Source of the DNA: JBIQLO01 sp044464175
Lineage (GTDB): Bacteria; Planctomycetota; Phycisphaerae; Tepidisphaerales; Tepidisphaeraceae
Assembly (NCBI GenBank): GCA_044464175.1
Contig: JBIQLO010000134.1
Coordinates: 1 to 10,854, forward strand
DNA length: 10,854 nucleotides
Direction of reading: 5' to 3'
A program made the translations under genes and the position numbers. Shown piece after piece: positions 1 through 5,811 of the stretch. Every line of letters starts with the position of its first letter. The first letter of the stretch is position 1. Under the pieces are notes generated by a model that saw nothing but the letters and a program-made list of their open reading frames with translations, did no database searches and had not been told where the DNA came from.

Positions 1-564
1 ATGCAGGCGGCCGACCTGGCGGGTAAGAGTCAATGGGTGCTGAGTACCCTGGACGTGGGGACCAGCGACCATGCCTCCGGGCTGCTGGAAACGCTCAAGC
101 GATACGATGCCCTGTTTTTCCGGGGGTGGCTCCGGCCGGAACGCACCGGGCTGGAGTCCGAGCATGGCTCCCGCGCCGATTCCGAGACGCACACCGATAC
201 GGCCATCGCCGACGCGGAACTGATTGATCGGGACTTCGCCGCCGCTTTCAGTCGCGGCCCCGTGGACATGATGTTGGAGGCCAATTTCGGCCCACGAGCA
301 CGGGGGGCGGTCTACGCCGACCCGGCCCCCATTTCCGATAGCCAGCAGATTAACCTGCGAACCTTGATCCAGAACGCCATCCAGAATAAGGAACTGGCCG
401 CATCCGTGGGGGCAAAGGTGGATTGGGACAAGGCCTTTGAGGATGCCGAGATTCCCATTGTGGAAGAAAAACGCGGCCCCATCGACGCAACCACGCCCAC
501 CGACGCCGAATCCCATGAACCCCCCGACACCGGAGATGATGAAGATGAAGAAGAGCAAGACTGA
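1..564 (+). CDS. Phage portal protein, C-terminal part (Mu gp29/DUF935-like)
   Basis: The reading frame is open from base 1, so the 5' part of the gene probably lies outside the window and the ATG at base 1 is probably not the true start. The visible 187 residues look like the C-terminal region of Mu gp29-type (DUF935) portals. A helical stretch with the pattern ETHTDTAIADAELIDRDF is followed by a segment ending in EANFG (about residues 60-97), which resembles the place where this family has helices before a conserved 'NFG/NFP' turn. The last 30 residues are very acidic and proline-rich (ending DDEDEEEQD) and probably disordered. Portals form the dodecameric ring at one capsid vertex through which DNA is packaged and to which the tail attaches. 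Being directly upstream of a prohead protease is the expected position. Family assignment is from pattern only; a general portal role is more certain than the DUF935 label. Confidence 0.6.
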   Translation: MQAADLAGKSQWVLSTLDVGTSDHASGLLETLKRYDALFFRGWLRPERTGLESEHGSRADSETHTDTAIADAELIDRDFAAAFSRGPVDMMLEANFGPRARGAVYADPAPISDSQQINLRTLIQNAIQNKELAASVGAKVDWDKAFEDAEIPIVEEKRGPIDATTPTDAESHEPPDTGDDEDEEEQD

Positions 565-1969
565 TGTGGTCTATACCATTCCGGGGATTGAACATTCCCG
601 CCGCTGCGTCGGCCAGCATTTCGGGGCGTGGGCGATCGATCCTGACTGGTTCGCTTCCGCCATTTCAGCCCTGAATGCCGGAACCCTGAAAGCATCGGCC
701 GGCGATGAAGATGAGCGGGACAAAAAATATGCCATTCAGCAGGGCGTGGCCATTATTCCCATCGAGGGAATGATGACGAAACATGGCAGCTCTTTCGGCG
801 GCGGCTCCACGATCCGTGCTCGCCAGCAAATCCGCGATGCGGTTGCTGATCCGGCCGTGAATAGCCTCATGCTTCATATTTCCTCTCCTGGCGGAACGGT
901 CTTCGGAACGGCCGACCTTGCTGACGAGGTTGGACAGGCCAAGGCATCCAAGCCGGTCCTGGCCTATGTTTCGGACCAGGCCTGCAGCGCCGCCTATTGG
1001 GTGGCCAGCCAATGCAATGCGATCTATGCCGGGCGAACTGCCCAAATCGGCTCCATTGGCACCTTCACTGTCCTGACCGACAAGACCAAGGCCAATGACC
1101 AGATTGGATTCACCTACACCGTCGTCTCCAGCGGCAAATACAAGGGACTGGGTGCCGACGGAAAGGTGACTCCTGATCTTGTGGCGGATGTACAGCGACA
1201 GATTGATGAAGTGAACGCCTCTTTTCTGGAGGCCGTGCAATCAGGGCGTGGCAAAAAAATCTCCGACCTCGCCGCCGTATCGGACGGCCGTGTATACATC
1301 GCCAAAAAAGCTCAGACCCTAGGCCTGATCGACAAGATCGCTTCATTCGACCAAGCCCTTGATTTTGCCCAGCAACTGAACAATGAACCCGCATTCGCCG
1401 CGTCCAGCGGCCTGACCGGCGATGCGGTTGTATTGACCATGGCCGCGCCCGAGAAAACAGGAGACGCCAACATGGCCCTTCTCGAACAACTCCGCGAACT
1501 CTTCGGCGCGGCTGATCTGACTGAAGAGCAGGTGATGGCAAAGGTGACAGCCCTTTCCCAATCGACCGAATCCCTCACCGCCGAACTGGACAAGGCGAAA
1601 AAGAACGTCATTGCCCTGTCGGCCGAACCGCCCAAGCCGAATCCGCAGGTGGTCAAACTGATCGCCAAGAACGCCCGCATGGCCAAGAACGCAGCCCTGA
1701 AGGCGGGCGGCATCAGCGCCCACGCCGCCGAGGAACTGGAAAAGCTCCTGATCGGCACCGGCGACAACTACGCCCTGTCGCTGTCGCAGGAGGTGCCCGG
1801 CACCGAGGACGTTCTGGCCGAGCGCGTGTTCGCCATCTTGGCCGAGAACAAGCCCATCGCCCTGGGCGGCATCACCGGCTCGCAGGCCCTGCCCAACGCG
1901 GCTGGCCAGCAGGAGAAAAAGCCGTCCATCATGGATGAGCTGGAGGAGAGGGCCAAGTCTCGCAAGTAA
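545..1969 (+). CDS. S49 (SppA-like) prohead maturation protease with C-terminal scaffold domain
   Basis: The product is 474 residues when started at the ATG at 545, which has GGAG at 532-535 with a 9-base spacer. ATG 539 is an alternative. The frame is open back to 437, but that extension is proline-rich and only overlaps the acidic portal tail. The S49 serine-protease fold is evident: SSPGGTVFG at residues 113-121 (oxyanion region), ACSAAYWVAS with the probable nucleophile Ser148, IGSIGTF at about 169-173, and SGKYKG with the probable general base Lys200. The Ser-Lys spacing of 52 matches Bacillus SppA (Ser147/Lys199). The protease domain ends near residue 285; the remaining part, from about residue 310, is helical and scaffold-like. 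Phage enzymes of this type cleave scaffold and other head proteins inside the prohead. The gene overlaps the portal gene by 20 bases. The protease part is clearly lower in GC than the C-terminal part. Confidence 0.85.
   Translation: MKKSKTDVVYTIPGIEHSRRCVGQHFGAWAIDPDWFASAISALNAGTLKASAGDEDERDKKYAIQQGVAIIPIEGMMTKHGSSFGGGSTIRARQQIRDAVADPAVNSLMLHISSPGGTVFGTADLADEVGQAKASKPVLAYVSDQACSAAYWVASQCNAIYAGRTAQIGSIGTFTVLTDKTKANDQIGFTYTVVSSGKYKGLGADGKVTPDLVADVQRQIDEVNASFLEAVQSGRGKKISDLAAVSDGRVYIAKKAQTLGLIDKIASFDQALDFAQQLNNEPAFAASSGLTGDAVVLTMAAPEKTGDANMALLEQLRELFGAADLTEEQVMAKVTALSQSTESLTAELDKAKKNVIALSAEPPKPNPQVVKLIAKNARMAKNAALKAGGISAHAAEELEKLLIGTGDNYALSLSQEVPGTEDVLAERVFAILAENKPIALGGITGSQALPNAAGQQEKKPSIMDELEERAKSRK
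1459..1463 (+). promoter_or_regulatory. Internal Shine-Dalgarno site for nested scaffold start
   Basis: AGGAG lies 8 bases before the ATG at 1472, inside the protease coding sequence and in the same frame. Strength and spacing are near optimal, which favours real internal initiation over a chance methionine. Confidence 0.65.
1472..1969 (+). CDS. Nested in-frame scaffold protein (lambda Nu3/Mu Z-type)
   Basis: An in-frame ATG at 1472 inside the protease gene is preceded by AGGAG at 1459-1463 with an 8-base spacer, a better initiation site than that of the full-length gene. It would give a 165-residue protein identical to the C-terminal part of the protease polypeptide. The start falls just beyond the S49 domain, at full-length residue 310. 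The protein begins MALLEQLRELFGAADLTEEQ, continues with a coiled-coil-like stretch to about residue 50, has a Pro-rich hinge (EPPKPNPQ), a long Lys/Ala-rich helical part, and a charged basic end (DELEERAKSRK). Basic C-terminal helices bind capsid protein in several known scaffolds. Lambda C/Nu3 and Mu I/Z have this same protease/scaffold nesting. Independent expression is inferred from the SD and architecture; it is not shown directly. Confidence 0.65.
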   Translation: MALLEQLRELFGAADLTEEQVMAKVTALSQSTESLTAELDKAKKNVIALSAEPPKPNPQVVKLIAKNARMAKNAALKAGGISAHAAEELEKLLIGTGDNYALSLSQEVPGTEDVLAERVFAILAENKPIALGGITGSQALPNAAGQQEKKPSIMDELEERAKSRK

Positions 1970-1972
1970 CTG

Positions 1973-2007
1973 AATCGGCGGCTTCCCGCTGATTTTCTTT
2001 CTTTTTC
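1973..2007 (+). terminator. Intrinsic terminator-like hairpin between scaffold and decoration genes
   Basis: Bases 1973-1981 (AATCGGCGG) pair with 1986-1994 (CCGCTGATT), giving a 9-bp stem with one G-T wobble and a 4-base CTTC loop. A pyrimidine tract follows at once (TTCTTTCTTTTTC, 1995-2007), with only three C interruptions among the T residues. This is the form of a rho-independent terminator. It begins four bases after the protease/scaffold stop codon and lies in the 58-base gap before the next gene, whose SD (AGGAG, 2016-2020) is just downstream. In a late operon it would give partial termination, be overridden by antitermination, or serve as an mRNA 3' end or stabiliser. No promoter was recognised between it and the next gene. 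Confidence 0.65.
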
Positions 2008-2027
2008 ACAAACACAGGAGTTTTACC

Positions 2028-2726
2028 ATGGCTACCGCTTTTCATGGGATGCCCGGCGTCTACACCGGCCGCAGTCTGACCCCCCGCAATATCTTTGTTG
2101 ACGGCGGTTCGGATTCGGGCCTCTATGTTTCTTCTTTCAAGGCGATTGACGGTTCGCTGTCCAGCGACATCGGCAATACGCCCGTCAGCCTGCTTCGGGC
2201 GGGACTCATCATGGGCAAGATCACGACCGGCGGAAAATACCGCCCGTCGATCATCGGCCTGACCGGCGTGCTGCACGACACCAGCGCCGTCACCACCACG
2301 ATGACGCTCCCGGCGGCTGTTGTCACGGAGATTTCCCGGAGCATCGGCGCCTCGGGCAGTTTCAAAATCATCGGCCCGCCCACCGCCAGCGGCACCGTGG
2401 CGACGGAAACCGTCGCCTATTCCGCCATCGCCAGCAGCACCACGCTGACGATCACGGCCACCAGCGCCGACTTTGCGGCCGGGTCGATCATCGCGCCCGC
2501 CGACGGGGCGGAAACCCCCCTGACCGTGCTGGCGGTGTCCACCGGCATCGACGTTGAGGACCTGGAGGGCAACCGCTTCGACCAGCCGATGAACCCCTAT
2601 CTGGTGGGCGGCAACCTGAAGGCCTCCCAGATCATCAACCTGACGGAAGCCGATGCCTCCGTGCAGGCGTGGATCAAGACCAAGCTGAAGGCTGCGGGTC
2701 GATTCACCTTCGACAACGACCGCTAA
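2028..2726 (+). CDS. Putative head decoration protein with inserted domain
   Basis: The 232-residue product starts at an ATG with a strong AGGAG (2016-2020, spacer 7). It sits between the protease/scaffold and the capsid gene, the position of gpD-like decoration proteins that bind the outside of the mature shell. The segment LRAGLIMGKITTGGKYRPS (about residues 56-74) has the 'G-x-lG-k-ITttGKY' look of decoration/DUF2190-type proteins. It is followed by a long Thr/Ser/Ala-rich beta stretch (about 85-165: VTTTMTLP, GTVATETVAYSA, STTLTITATSADF). The last part returns to a decoration-like pattern, with a glycine-rich turn (PYLVGGNLKAS), a helix (ADASVQAWIKTKLKAAG) and the end RFTFDNDR. At 232 residues it is about twice the size of lambda gpD (110), and the Thr-rich middle could be an added surface domain. 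No signal peptide or membrane segment is seen. The role is inferred mainly from position and pattern. Confidence 0.5.
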   Translation: MATAFHGMPGVYTGRSLTPRNIFVDGGSDSGLYVSSFKAIDGSLSSDIGNTPVSLLRAGLIMGKITTGGKYRPSIIGLTGVLHDTSAVTTTMTLPAAVVTEISRSIGASGSFKIIGPPTASGTVATETVAYSAIASSTTLTITATSADFAAGSIIAPADGAETPLTVLAVSTGIDVEDLEGNRFDQPMNPYLVGGNLKASQIINLTEADASVQAWIKTKLKAAGRFTFDNDR

Positions 2727-2728
2727 AC

Positions 2729-2743
2729 CGGCCGCGTCGGCCG
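2729..2743 (+). other. GC-rich hairpin in the decoration-capsid intergenic gap
   Basis: CGGCCG (2729-2734) can pair with CGGCCG (2738-2743) around a CGT loop, two bases after the decoration stop codon. No T-run follows, so it is not a typical intrinsic terminator. It could be an mRNA end-stabilising or processing structure, or just a GC-rich coincidence. Confidence 0.3.
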
Positions 2744-2781
2744 AGACGGATCAACCCTTTCAACAAGAAACGAGGATTAAC

Positions 2782-3891
2782 ATGGCTACCAGTGAATCTT
2801 TGCAGGATTTTCTCTCCGGCGACCGGATGACCAAGATCGCCCAGTCGTTCTCGGAGAAGCGGGGGCTCCCCGATGTGCTGCCCGCCGCCTTCTCCACCCC
2901 CAGCAACCGCAAGCCCTCCAACGGAAAAGTGGAATACTTCTCCGTGGCGGGCAGCCGCCAACTGGCGACGCTGGTGCATCGCAACAGTCCCAGCGTGACG
3001 CGCGAGGTGAAGGGCGCGACGCGCAAGTACGCCGATTGCGTCAACCCCAAGGAAAGTTTCGTGTTGGACGCGGATTTCCTTGAAGCCCTCCACAGCAACA
3101 TGCCCGTGACGAAGCAGAATGCACAGAACACGCTGCTCAACTGGATGGAGGATCAAGTCGCCATCTTCCGCAACACGCGGGGCGCGCTGATCTCCAGCGC
3201 CTTCGCGCTGGGCGCGATCTACGCCGACGGCGACGGGAACGTGCTGCCCAGTTCGACCGGCGCGGCCGTTACCGTGGACTACGGCATCGCCACCGGCAAC
3301 AAGCTGACCAAGGCAGGAGCCGACGGCACCTACAACATCGGCGACTGGTCCTCCACGACCACCGATGTCAATGGCAAGCTCAAGGCCATTCGCGTCGCCA
3401 ACCTCAAGGCCAACGGCTATCGGCTGTCCACGATCTTCTACGGATCGGATGTTCCCGGCTATCTCATGGCCAACACCACCCTGAAGGATTACTGGGTGCG
3501 GCATGACAGCATCCGAGAGGCGGTGGCCATGGGCAACCAGATTCCCAACGGCGTGCTGGGCTACAACTGGGTGCCCGTGGAGGAGGCGTACTTCCTCGAT
3601 GCCGACAACACGGCCCGGTCGTGGTTCCCGTCCAACTTCCTGGGCATCCTGCCGGATGTCAGCCCGGAATGGTACGAGTTCATCGAAGGCGGCACGGCGG
3701 TTCCCGTTCCGGGCATCGCCAACGTCACCAGCGCCGGCAACCCCGGCGACAGCATCCAGATCGTCAACGGCGTCTATTCCTACGCGACGCCGCGCTCGTA
3801 CGATCCGGTGCAGCAGAAGCTCATCATGGGCGACTGCTTCCTGCCGCTCATCAAGGTGCCCGGCACCTACTACTTCGGCACCTGCTCGTGA
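2782..3891 (+). CDS. Major capsid protein (lambda gpE-like family)
   Basis: The 369-residue protein begins at an ATG with GAGG at 2772-2775 (spacer 6). Length and layout fit the phage major capsid protein E family (HK97 fold). There is a helical N-terminal part with RGLPDVLPAAF, then a beta-strand segment (KVEYFSVAGSRQLATLV). A long helix follows around residues 110-150, with QNTLLNWMEDQVAIFRNTRG and then GALISSAFALGAIYADGDG. Next come AVTVDYGI and a Trp-Ser region (NIGDWSSTTTDVNGKLKAIR) at about 160-205. The C-terminal half carries GYRLSTIFYGSDVPGYLMAN and ends in a beta-rich region (IKVPGTYYFGTC). The order decoration protein then capsid protein matches lambda D-E. It should be the most abundant virion protein. 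No N-terminal delta-domain is evident, consistent with a separate scaffold. The stop codon overlaps the GTG start of the next gene. Confidence 0.75.
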   Translation: MATSESLQDFLSGDRMTKIAQSFSEKRGLPDVLPAAFSTPSNRKPSNGKVEYFSVAGSRQLATLVHRNSPSVTREVKGATRKYADCVNPKESFVLDADFLEALHSNMPVTKQNAQNTLLNWMEDQVAIFRNTRGALISSAFALGAIYADGDGNVLPSSTGAAVTVDYGIATGNKLTKAGADGTYNIGDWSSTTTDVNGKLKAIRVANLKANGYRLSTIFYGSDVPGYLMANTTLKDYWVRHDSIREAVAMGNQIPNGVLGYNWVPVEEAYFLDADNTARSWFPSNFLGILPDVSPEWYEFIEGGTAVPVPGIANVTSAGNPGDSIQIVNGVYSYATPRSYDPVQQKLIMGDCFLPLIKVPGTYYFGTCS

Positions 3892-4424
3892 GTATTCTTT
3901 CAGACATTCACGGGCATCTGTGGTCGCTCCTGGAGGCCAACCCGGATTTTACGGGCACCTTTAGCGAGCGGCGGCGGATCAAGCTGGATCGCAAGGGTGT
4001 GGAAATGCGGATGTCGTCGCTCCATCAGGACGCCGACATGCCCAATATCCGCATTCTGCCGGGGCTTCCCGGCGGCGGCCAGATTCTCGACAAGTCCAAG
4101 TCCTTCGGTTCCGAGGGATCGGGCTTTTCGGCGGCGGATGCGCCGCTGGTCAGCCGCGAGAAATACCAGTTCCGAATCGTCATTGTCCACAAGTCGCTGA
4201 ACATCGGCGGCGATGCGGACATCGACGCGCTGGTCCATCTGTGCTACCGCATATTCGCCGTCTCCGGCCCGCAGTTGGGCATGCAGGAGATCAACGAATG
4301 GGCGTTTGACCGCGTGGACTACGCGATCAAAGCCACGGATGAGGCCGAGGAAACGGAGCGGATGGTCGCCACCATTCAGATGTCCATGACCTGCCTGATC
4401 CCTGTTTCCAACTACACCCTTTAA
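3888..4424 (+). CDS. Putative tail terminator / head-tail joining protein
   Basis: The most likely start is the GTG at 3888, which overlaps the capsid stop (GTGA), giving 178 residues by translational coupling; the same frame upstream is only an out-of-frame reading of the capsid gene. The protein is soluble with mixed alpha and beta elements. LDRKGVEMRMSSL and MPNIRILPGLPGG come early, then a strand EKYQFRIVIVHKS, a helix DIDALVHLCYRIFAVSG, and late a segment FDRVDYAIKATDEAEETERM leading into a final strand (MVATIQMSMTCLIPVS). The sequence 'strand, D-helix, charged segment, final strand' and the place just before the tube gene suit a tail terminator (lambda gpU/gpZ type), which stops tube growth and docks the tail. 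A head-completion protein is the main alternative, since no separate connector gene lies between capsid and tube. Confidence 0.45.
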   Translation: MSILSDIHGHLWSLLEANPDFTGTFSERRRIKLDRKGVEMRMSSLHQDADMPNIRILPGLPGGGQILDKSKSFGSEGSGFSAADAPLVSREKYQFRIVIVHKSLNIGGDADIDALVHLCYRIFAVSGPQLGMQEINEWAFDRVDYAIKATDEAEETERMVATIQMSMTCLIPVSNYTL

Positions 4425-4437
4425 CGGAGTCCATCCA

Positions 4438-4710
4438 ATGGAAAAACGAACCATGTGGATCGCGCGAGTTCCACAGCCCGACGGCACGACTCGCAAGATC
4501 GAATTGATGTATTTCAAGCCCGGCGCGACGAAGGAGGAAGTCCTTCGCCGCTGGACCGTCACCTGCCCCATCAAGTTCTTCCGGGGCGTCGATCCATCGA
4601 AAATCGTACTGGAGGGACCGTTCGAGCCGACGGCGCAGAATCTGGCCGACCAGGCCGTCGCCTTCCGGCAGGTTCCCGCCTCCCAACCCAAACCCAAGGA
4701 CAAGGAGTAA
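4438..4710 (+). CDS. Small protein of unknown function between tail terminator and tube genes
   Basis: The 90-residue product has a clear SD (GGAG 4426-4429, spacer 8) and a stop only 3 bases before the next start, so it is convincingly a gene. It is basic in its first half (MEKRTMWIARVPQPDGTTRK), has an IELMYFKPGATKEEVLRRW segment like a small beta-alpha fold, and ends in a Pro/Lys-rich tail (PASQPKPKDKE). I do not recognise the family. There are no cysteine pairs forming a metal site, no membrane segment and no signal peptide. Position suggests a tail-assembly or connector accessory protein, but nothing in the sequence proves it. Confidence 0.7.
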   Translation: MEKRTMWIARVPQPDGTTRKIELMYFKPGATKEEVLRRWTVTCPIKFFRGVDPSKIVLEGPFEPTAQNLADQAVAFRQVPASQPKPKDKE

Positions 4711-4713
4711 ATC

Positions 4714-5133
4714 ATGGGACTCAACCCCATTTTGCCGACGACTGCCGCGACGGATATTACGTTCGGTGGCACGCCCGTTTCTTACAAGGCCGTGGTCAAT
4801 TCCTACAACATCGCCACGGATCGCAACCGTTTCAACGGGACGACCTTCGACAATGAGAACGACGGCATGGCCTATTACTACGGGTCCAACGAGTACACCG
4901 CGACCCTGACCGGCCTGCAATATGAAGGCGACGCCACCGCCGGACTGGGCATCGGCATCGAACGGTTTGACGGGCAGGCGTTCGAGATCACCGCCAACAC
5001 CAACAGCACGGTGTCCGGCACGGCCAACCCCTCTCGTGGCAGCACCGGCCGCGACGCCGGAAGCGTCGGTTCGGATTCCATCACCTTTAACGCCAGCGGC
5101 GTCACCGTGGCGTGGGATCGGGGGACCACCTGA
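4714..5133 (+). CDS. Putative major tail tube protein
   Basis: The 139-residue product is preceded by one of the best SDs in the window (AAGGAG 4702-4707, spacer 6), as expected for a highly expressed structural protein. It is nearly all beta-type: TDITFGGTPVSYKAVVNSYNI, then a loop with several Asn/Asp (DNENDGMAYYYGSNE), then EYTATLTGLQYEG and two more strand pairs, ending DSITFNASGVTVAWDRG. This resembles the small beta-barrel tube proteins of non-contractile tails (gpV/Hcp-like fold), in which a strand-loop-strand unit near the N-terminus is followed by a 'T-x-T-G' strand. The next two genes are the -1 frameshift chaperones that in other phages always follow the tube gene, which strengthens the call. 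It is not securely distinguished from other small virion proteins. Confidence 0.6.
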   Translation: MGLNPILPTTAATDITFGGTPVSYKAVVNSYNIATDRNRFNGTTFDNENDGMAYYYGSNEYTATLTGLQYEGDATAGLGIGIERFDGQAFEITANTNSTVSGTANPSRGSTGRDAGSVGSDSITFNASGVTVAWDRGTT

Positions 5134-5639
5134 TGTTTACCTTCTCCGATACCGTCAGGGAGCCGGTGGTGGTGGATTTCAACGGCAAGGAGTATGCCGT
5201 GCCGTTGTTCCTCCGCCCGGACTTCGAGGCCTGGGCGGCGGCGACGCGCCGCAAGCAACTGGACGACGCGTTGTCCGTCGCCGGTGTCAAGGAGCCGGAG
5301 GACCGGATGCGGCTGGCGGCTTACTTCTCTCCGCCGCCCATCGACCTGCTGACGCAGGTGGACATGATCCCCACCGCCGAGGGGTCGGCCTACATCGTCA
5401 AGGTCTGCACCGCCAAGGCGGGCATCGACCCGGCCCTGGTGGAGCGGCTGACGGCCGCCAAGCCGGTCCTGGTCCGCGAACTGGCCTGTCGGCTGGCGGA
5501 CCGTGCCGGGTTGCAGGCGGAGATTAACGCCATCTATGGCGAGCCGGTCAAGACGAAGGAGAACTCCGACCCTTTAGCCGGAGCGAGCGACACCTCCGGC
5601 GGCTCGCCTTCGACTGGTGGCAGCTCCACGCCGACCTGA
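5133..5639 (+). CDS. Tail assembly chaperone, gpG-like (unshifted product)
   Basis: The best start is the ATG at 5133, which overlaps the tube stop (TGATG) and has a G-rich SD-like run at 5120-5124 (spacer 8). An ATG 21 bases upstream in the same frame is also possible. The product is 168 residues and mostly helical after a short N-terminal beta part (MFTFSDTVREPVVVDFNGKE). It includes DFEAWAAATRRKQLDDAL, IDLLTQVDMIPT and PALVERLTAAKPVLVRELACRLADRAG. After the slippery heptamer (residues 147-148, Pro-Leu) the last 20 residues become low-complexity Ser/Gly/Thr, as expected where the coding constraint lies on the overlapping -1 frame. In lambda, gpG and gpGT escort the tape measure and recruit tube subunits and are absent from the virion. 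Family resemblance is weak at sequence level; the assignment rests on position plus the frameshift. Confidence 0.7.
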   Translation: MFTFSDTVREPVVVDFNGKEYAVPLFLRPDFEAWAAATRRKQLDDALSVAGVKEPEDRMRLAAYFSPPPIDLLTQVDMIPTAEGSAYIVKVCTAKAGIDPALVERLTAAKPVLVRELACRLADRAGLQAEINAIYGEPVKTKENSDPLAGASDTSGGSPSTGGSSTPT

Positions 5640-5809
5640 TGCGCCTCTATCCGGCGCTCGACGCCTCCACGCTCACGATGACGCAGTACCTCTACCTGTG
5701 CCAGACGGCGCGGGCGATGCTGCGCAATGACGAGCGGGAGGCGGCGATTAAAAAGCTGGCCGACCACCGGCTTCAGGCCATCATCGACCACATCAATATC
5801 CGGAGCTGA
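5133..5809 (+). CDS. Tail assembly chaperone fusion, gpGT-like, made by programmed -1 frameshift
   Basis: A -1 slip at 5570-5576 re-reads base 5576 and joins 148 residues of the gpG-like frame to 77 residues of the overlapping frame (to the stop at 5807-5809), giving 225 residues. The -1 frame is open from 5528 and has no ATG before 5639. From 5603 it encodes plainly protein-like sequence (LAFDWWQLHADLMRLYPALD, then helices LTMTQYLYLCQTARAML and REAAIKKLADHRLQAIID), so the gpT-like segment extends upstream of any methionine start. This is the expected layout of gpG/gpGT pairs in long-tailed phages. The shift fraction cannot be known from sequence. An alternative is reinitiation at the ATG at 5639 (TGATG with the gpG stop), which would make a 56-residue protein lacking the WW segment. 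Confidence 0.7.
5570..5576 (+). promoter_or_regulatory. Slippery heptamer for -1 ribosomal frameshift
   Basis: C CCT TTA is a perfect X XXY YYZ heptamer placed correctly relative to the gpG-like frame (codons CCT 5571-5573 and TTA 5574-5576). After slipping, the tRNAs re-pair with CCC and TTT. It is the only candidate noticed in the 5528-5639 overlap where both frames are open. Confidence 0.75.
5577..5607 (+). other. Possible frameshift-stimulating RNA structure
   Basis: Two competing stems follow the slippery site. GCCGGAG (5577-5583) pairs with CTCCGGC (5594-5600), 7 bp but with no spacer from the heptamer. GCGAGC (5583-5588) pairs with GCTCGC (5602-5607), 6 bp with a 6-base spacer, which is the usual distance for -1 stimulators. 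They share base 5583 and interleave, but the connecting loops look too short for both to form as a standard pseudoknot. Assignment is inference. Confidence 0.4.
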
Positions 5810-5811
5810 CT

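Noticed and set aside
437..544. Upstream extension of the S49 protease frame to ATG 437 or 515
   Set aside because: The extension is proline-rich, overlaps the portal gene in another frame and lacks a good SD. The ATG at 545 has GGAG at a 9-base spacing and leads directly into conserved-looking sequence.
2729..2743. Second terminator after the decoration gene
   Set aside because: The hairpin forms but no T-run follows, so a terminator call is not supported; it is listed only as a low-confidence structure.
2704..3504. Minus-strand open frame of 266 codons opposite the capsid gene
   Set aside because: Gly/Val/His-rich antisense artefact; the capsid gene on the + strand is well supported.
3621..3887. 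Longer start for the tail terminator-like gene inside the capsid gene
   Set aside because: The extra N-terminal residues are Arg/His/Gln-rich out-of-frame capsid sequence; the GTG at 3888 overlapping the capsid stop is the natural start.
3900..4772. Minus-strand open frame of 290 codons
   Set aside because: It covers three + strand genes with good SDs and coupling; no domain is visible in its translation.
5577..5606. H-type pseudoknot after the slippery site
   Set aside because: The loop bases 5584-5588 can pair with 5602-5606, but the connecting loops would be 0 and 1 base, too short to span the stems.
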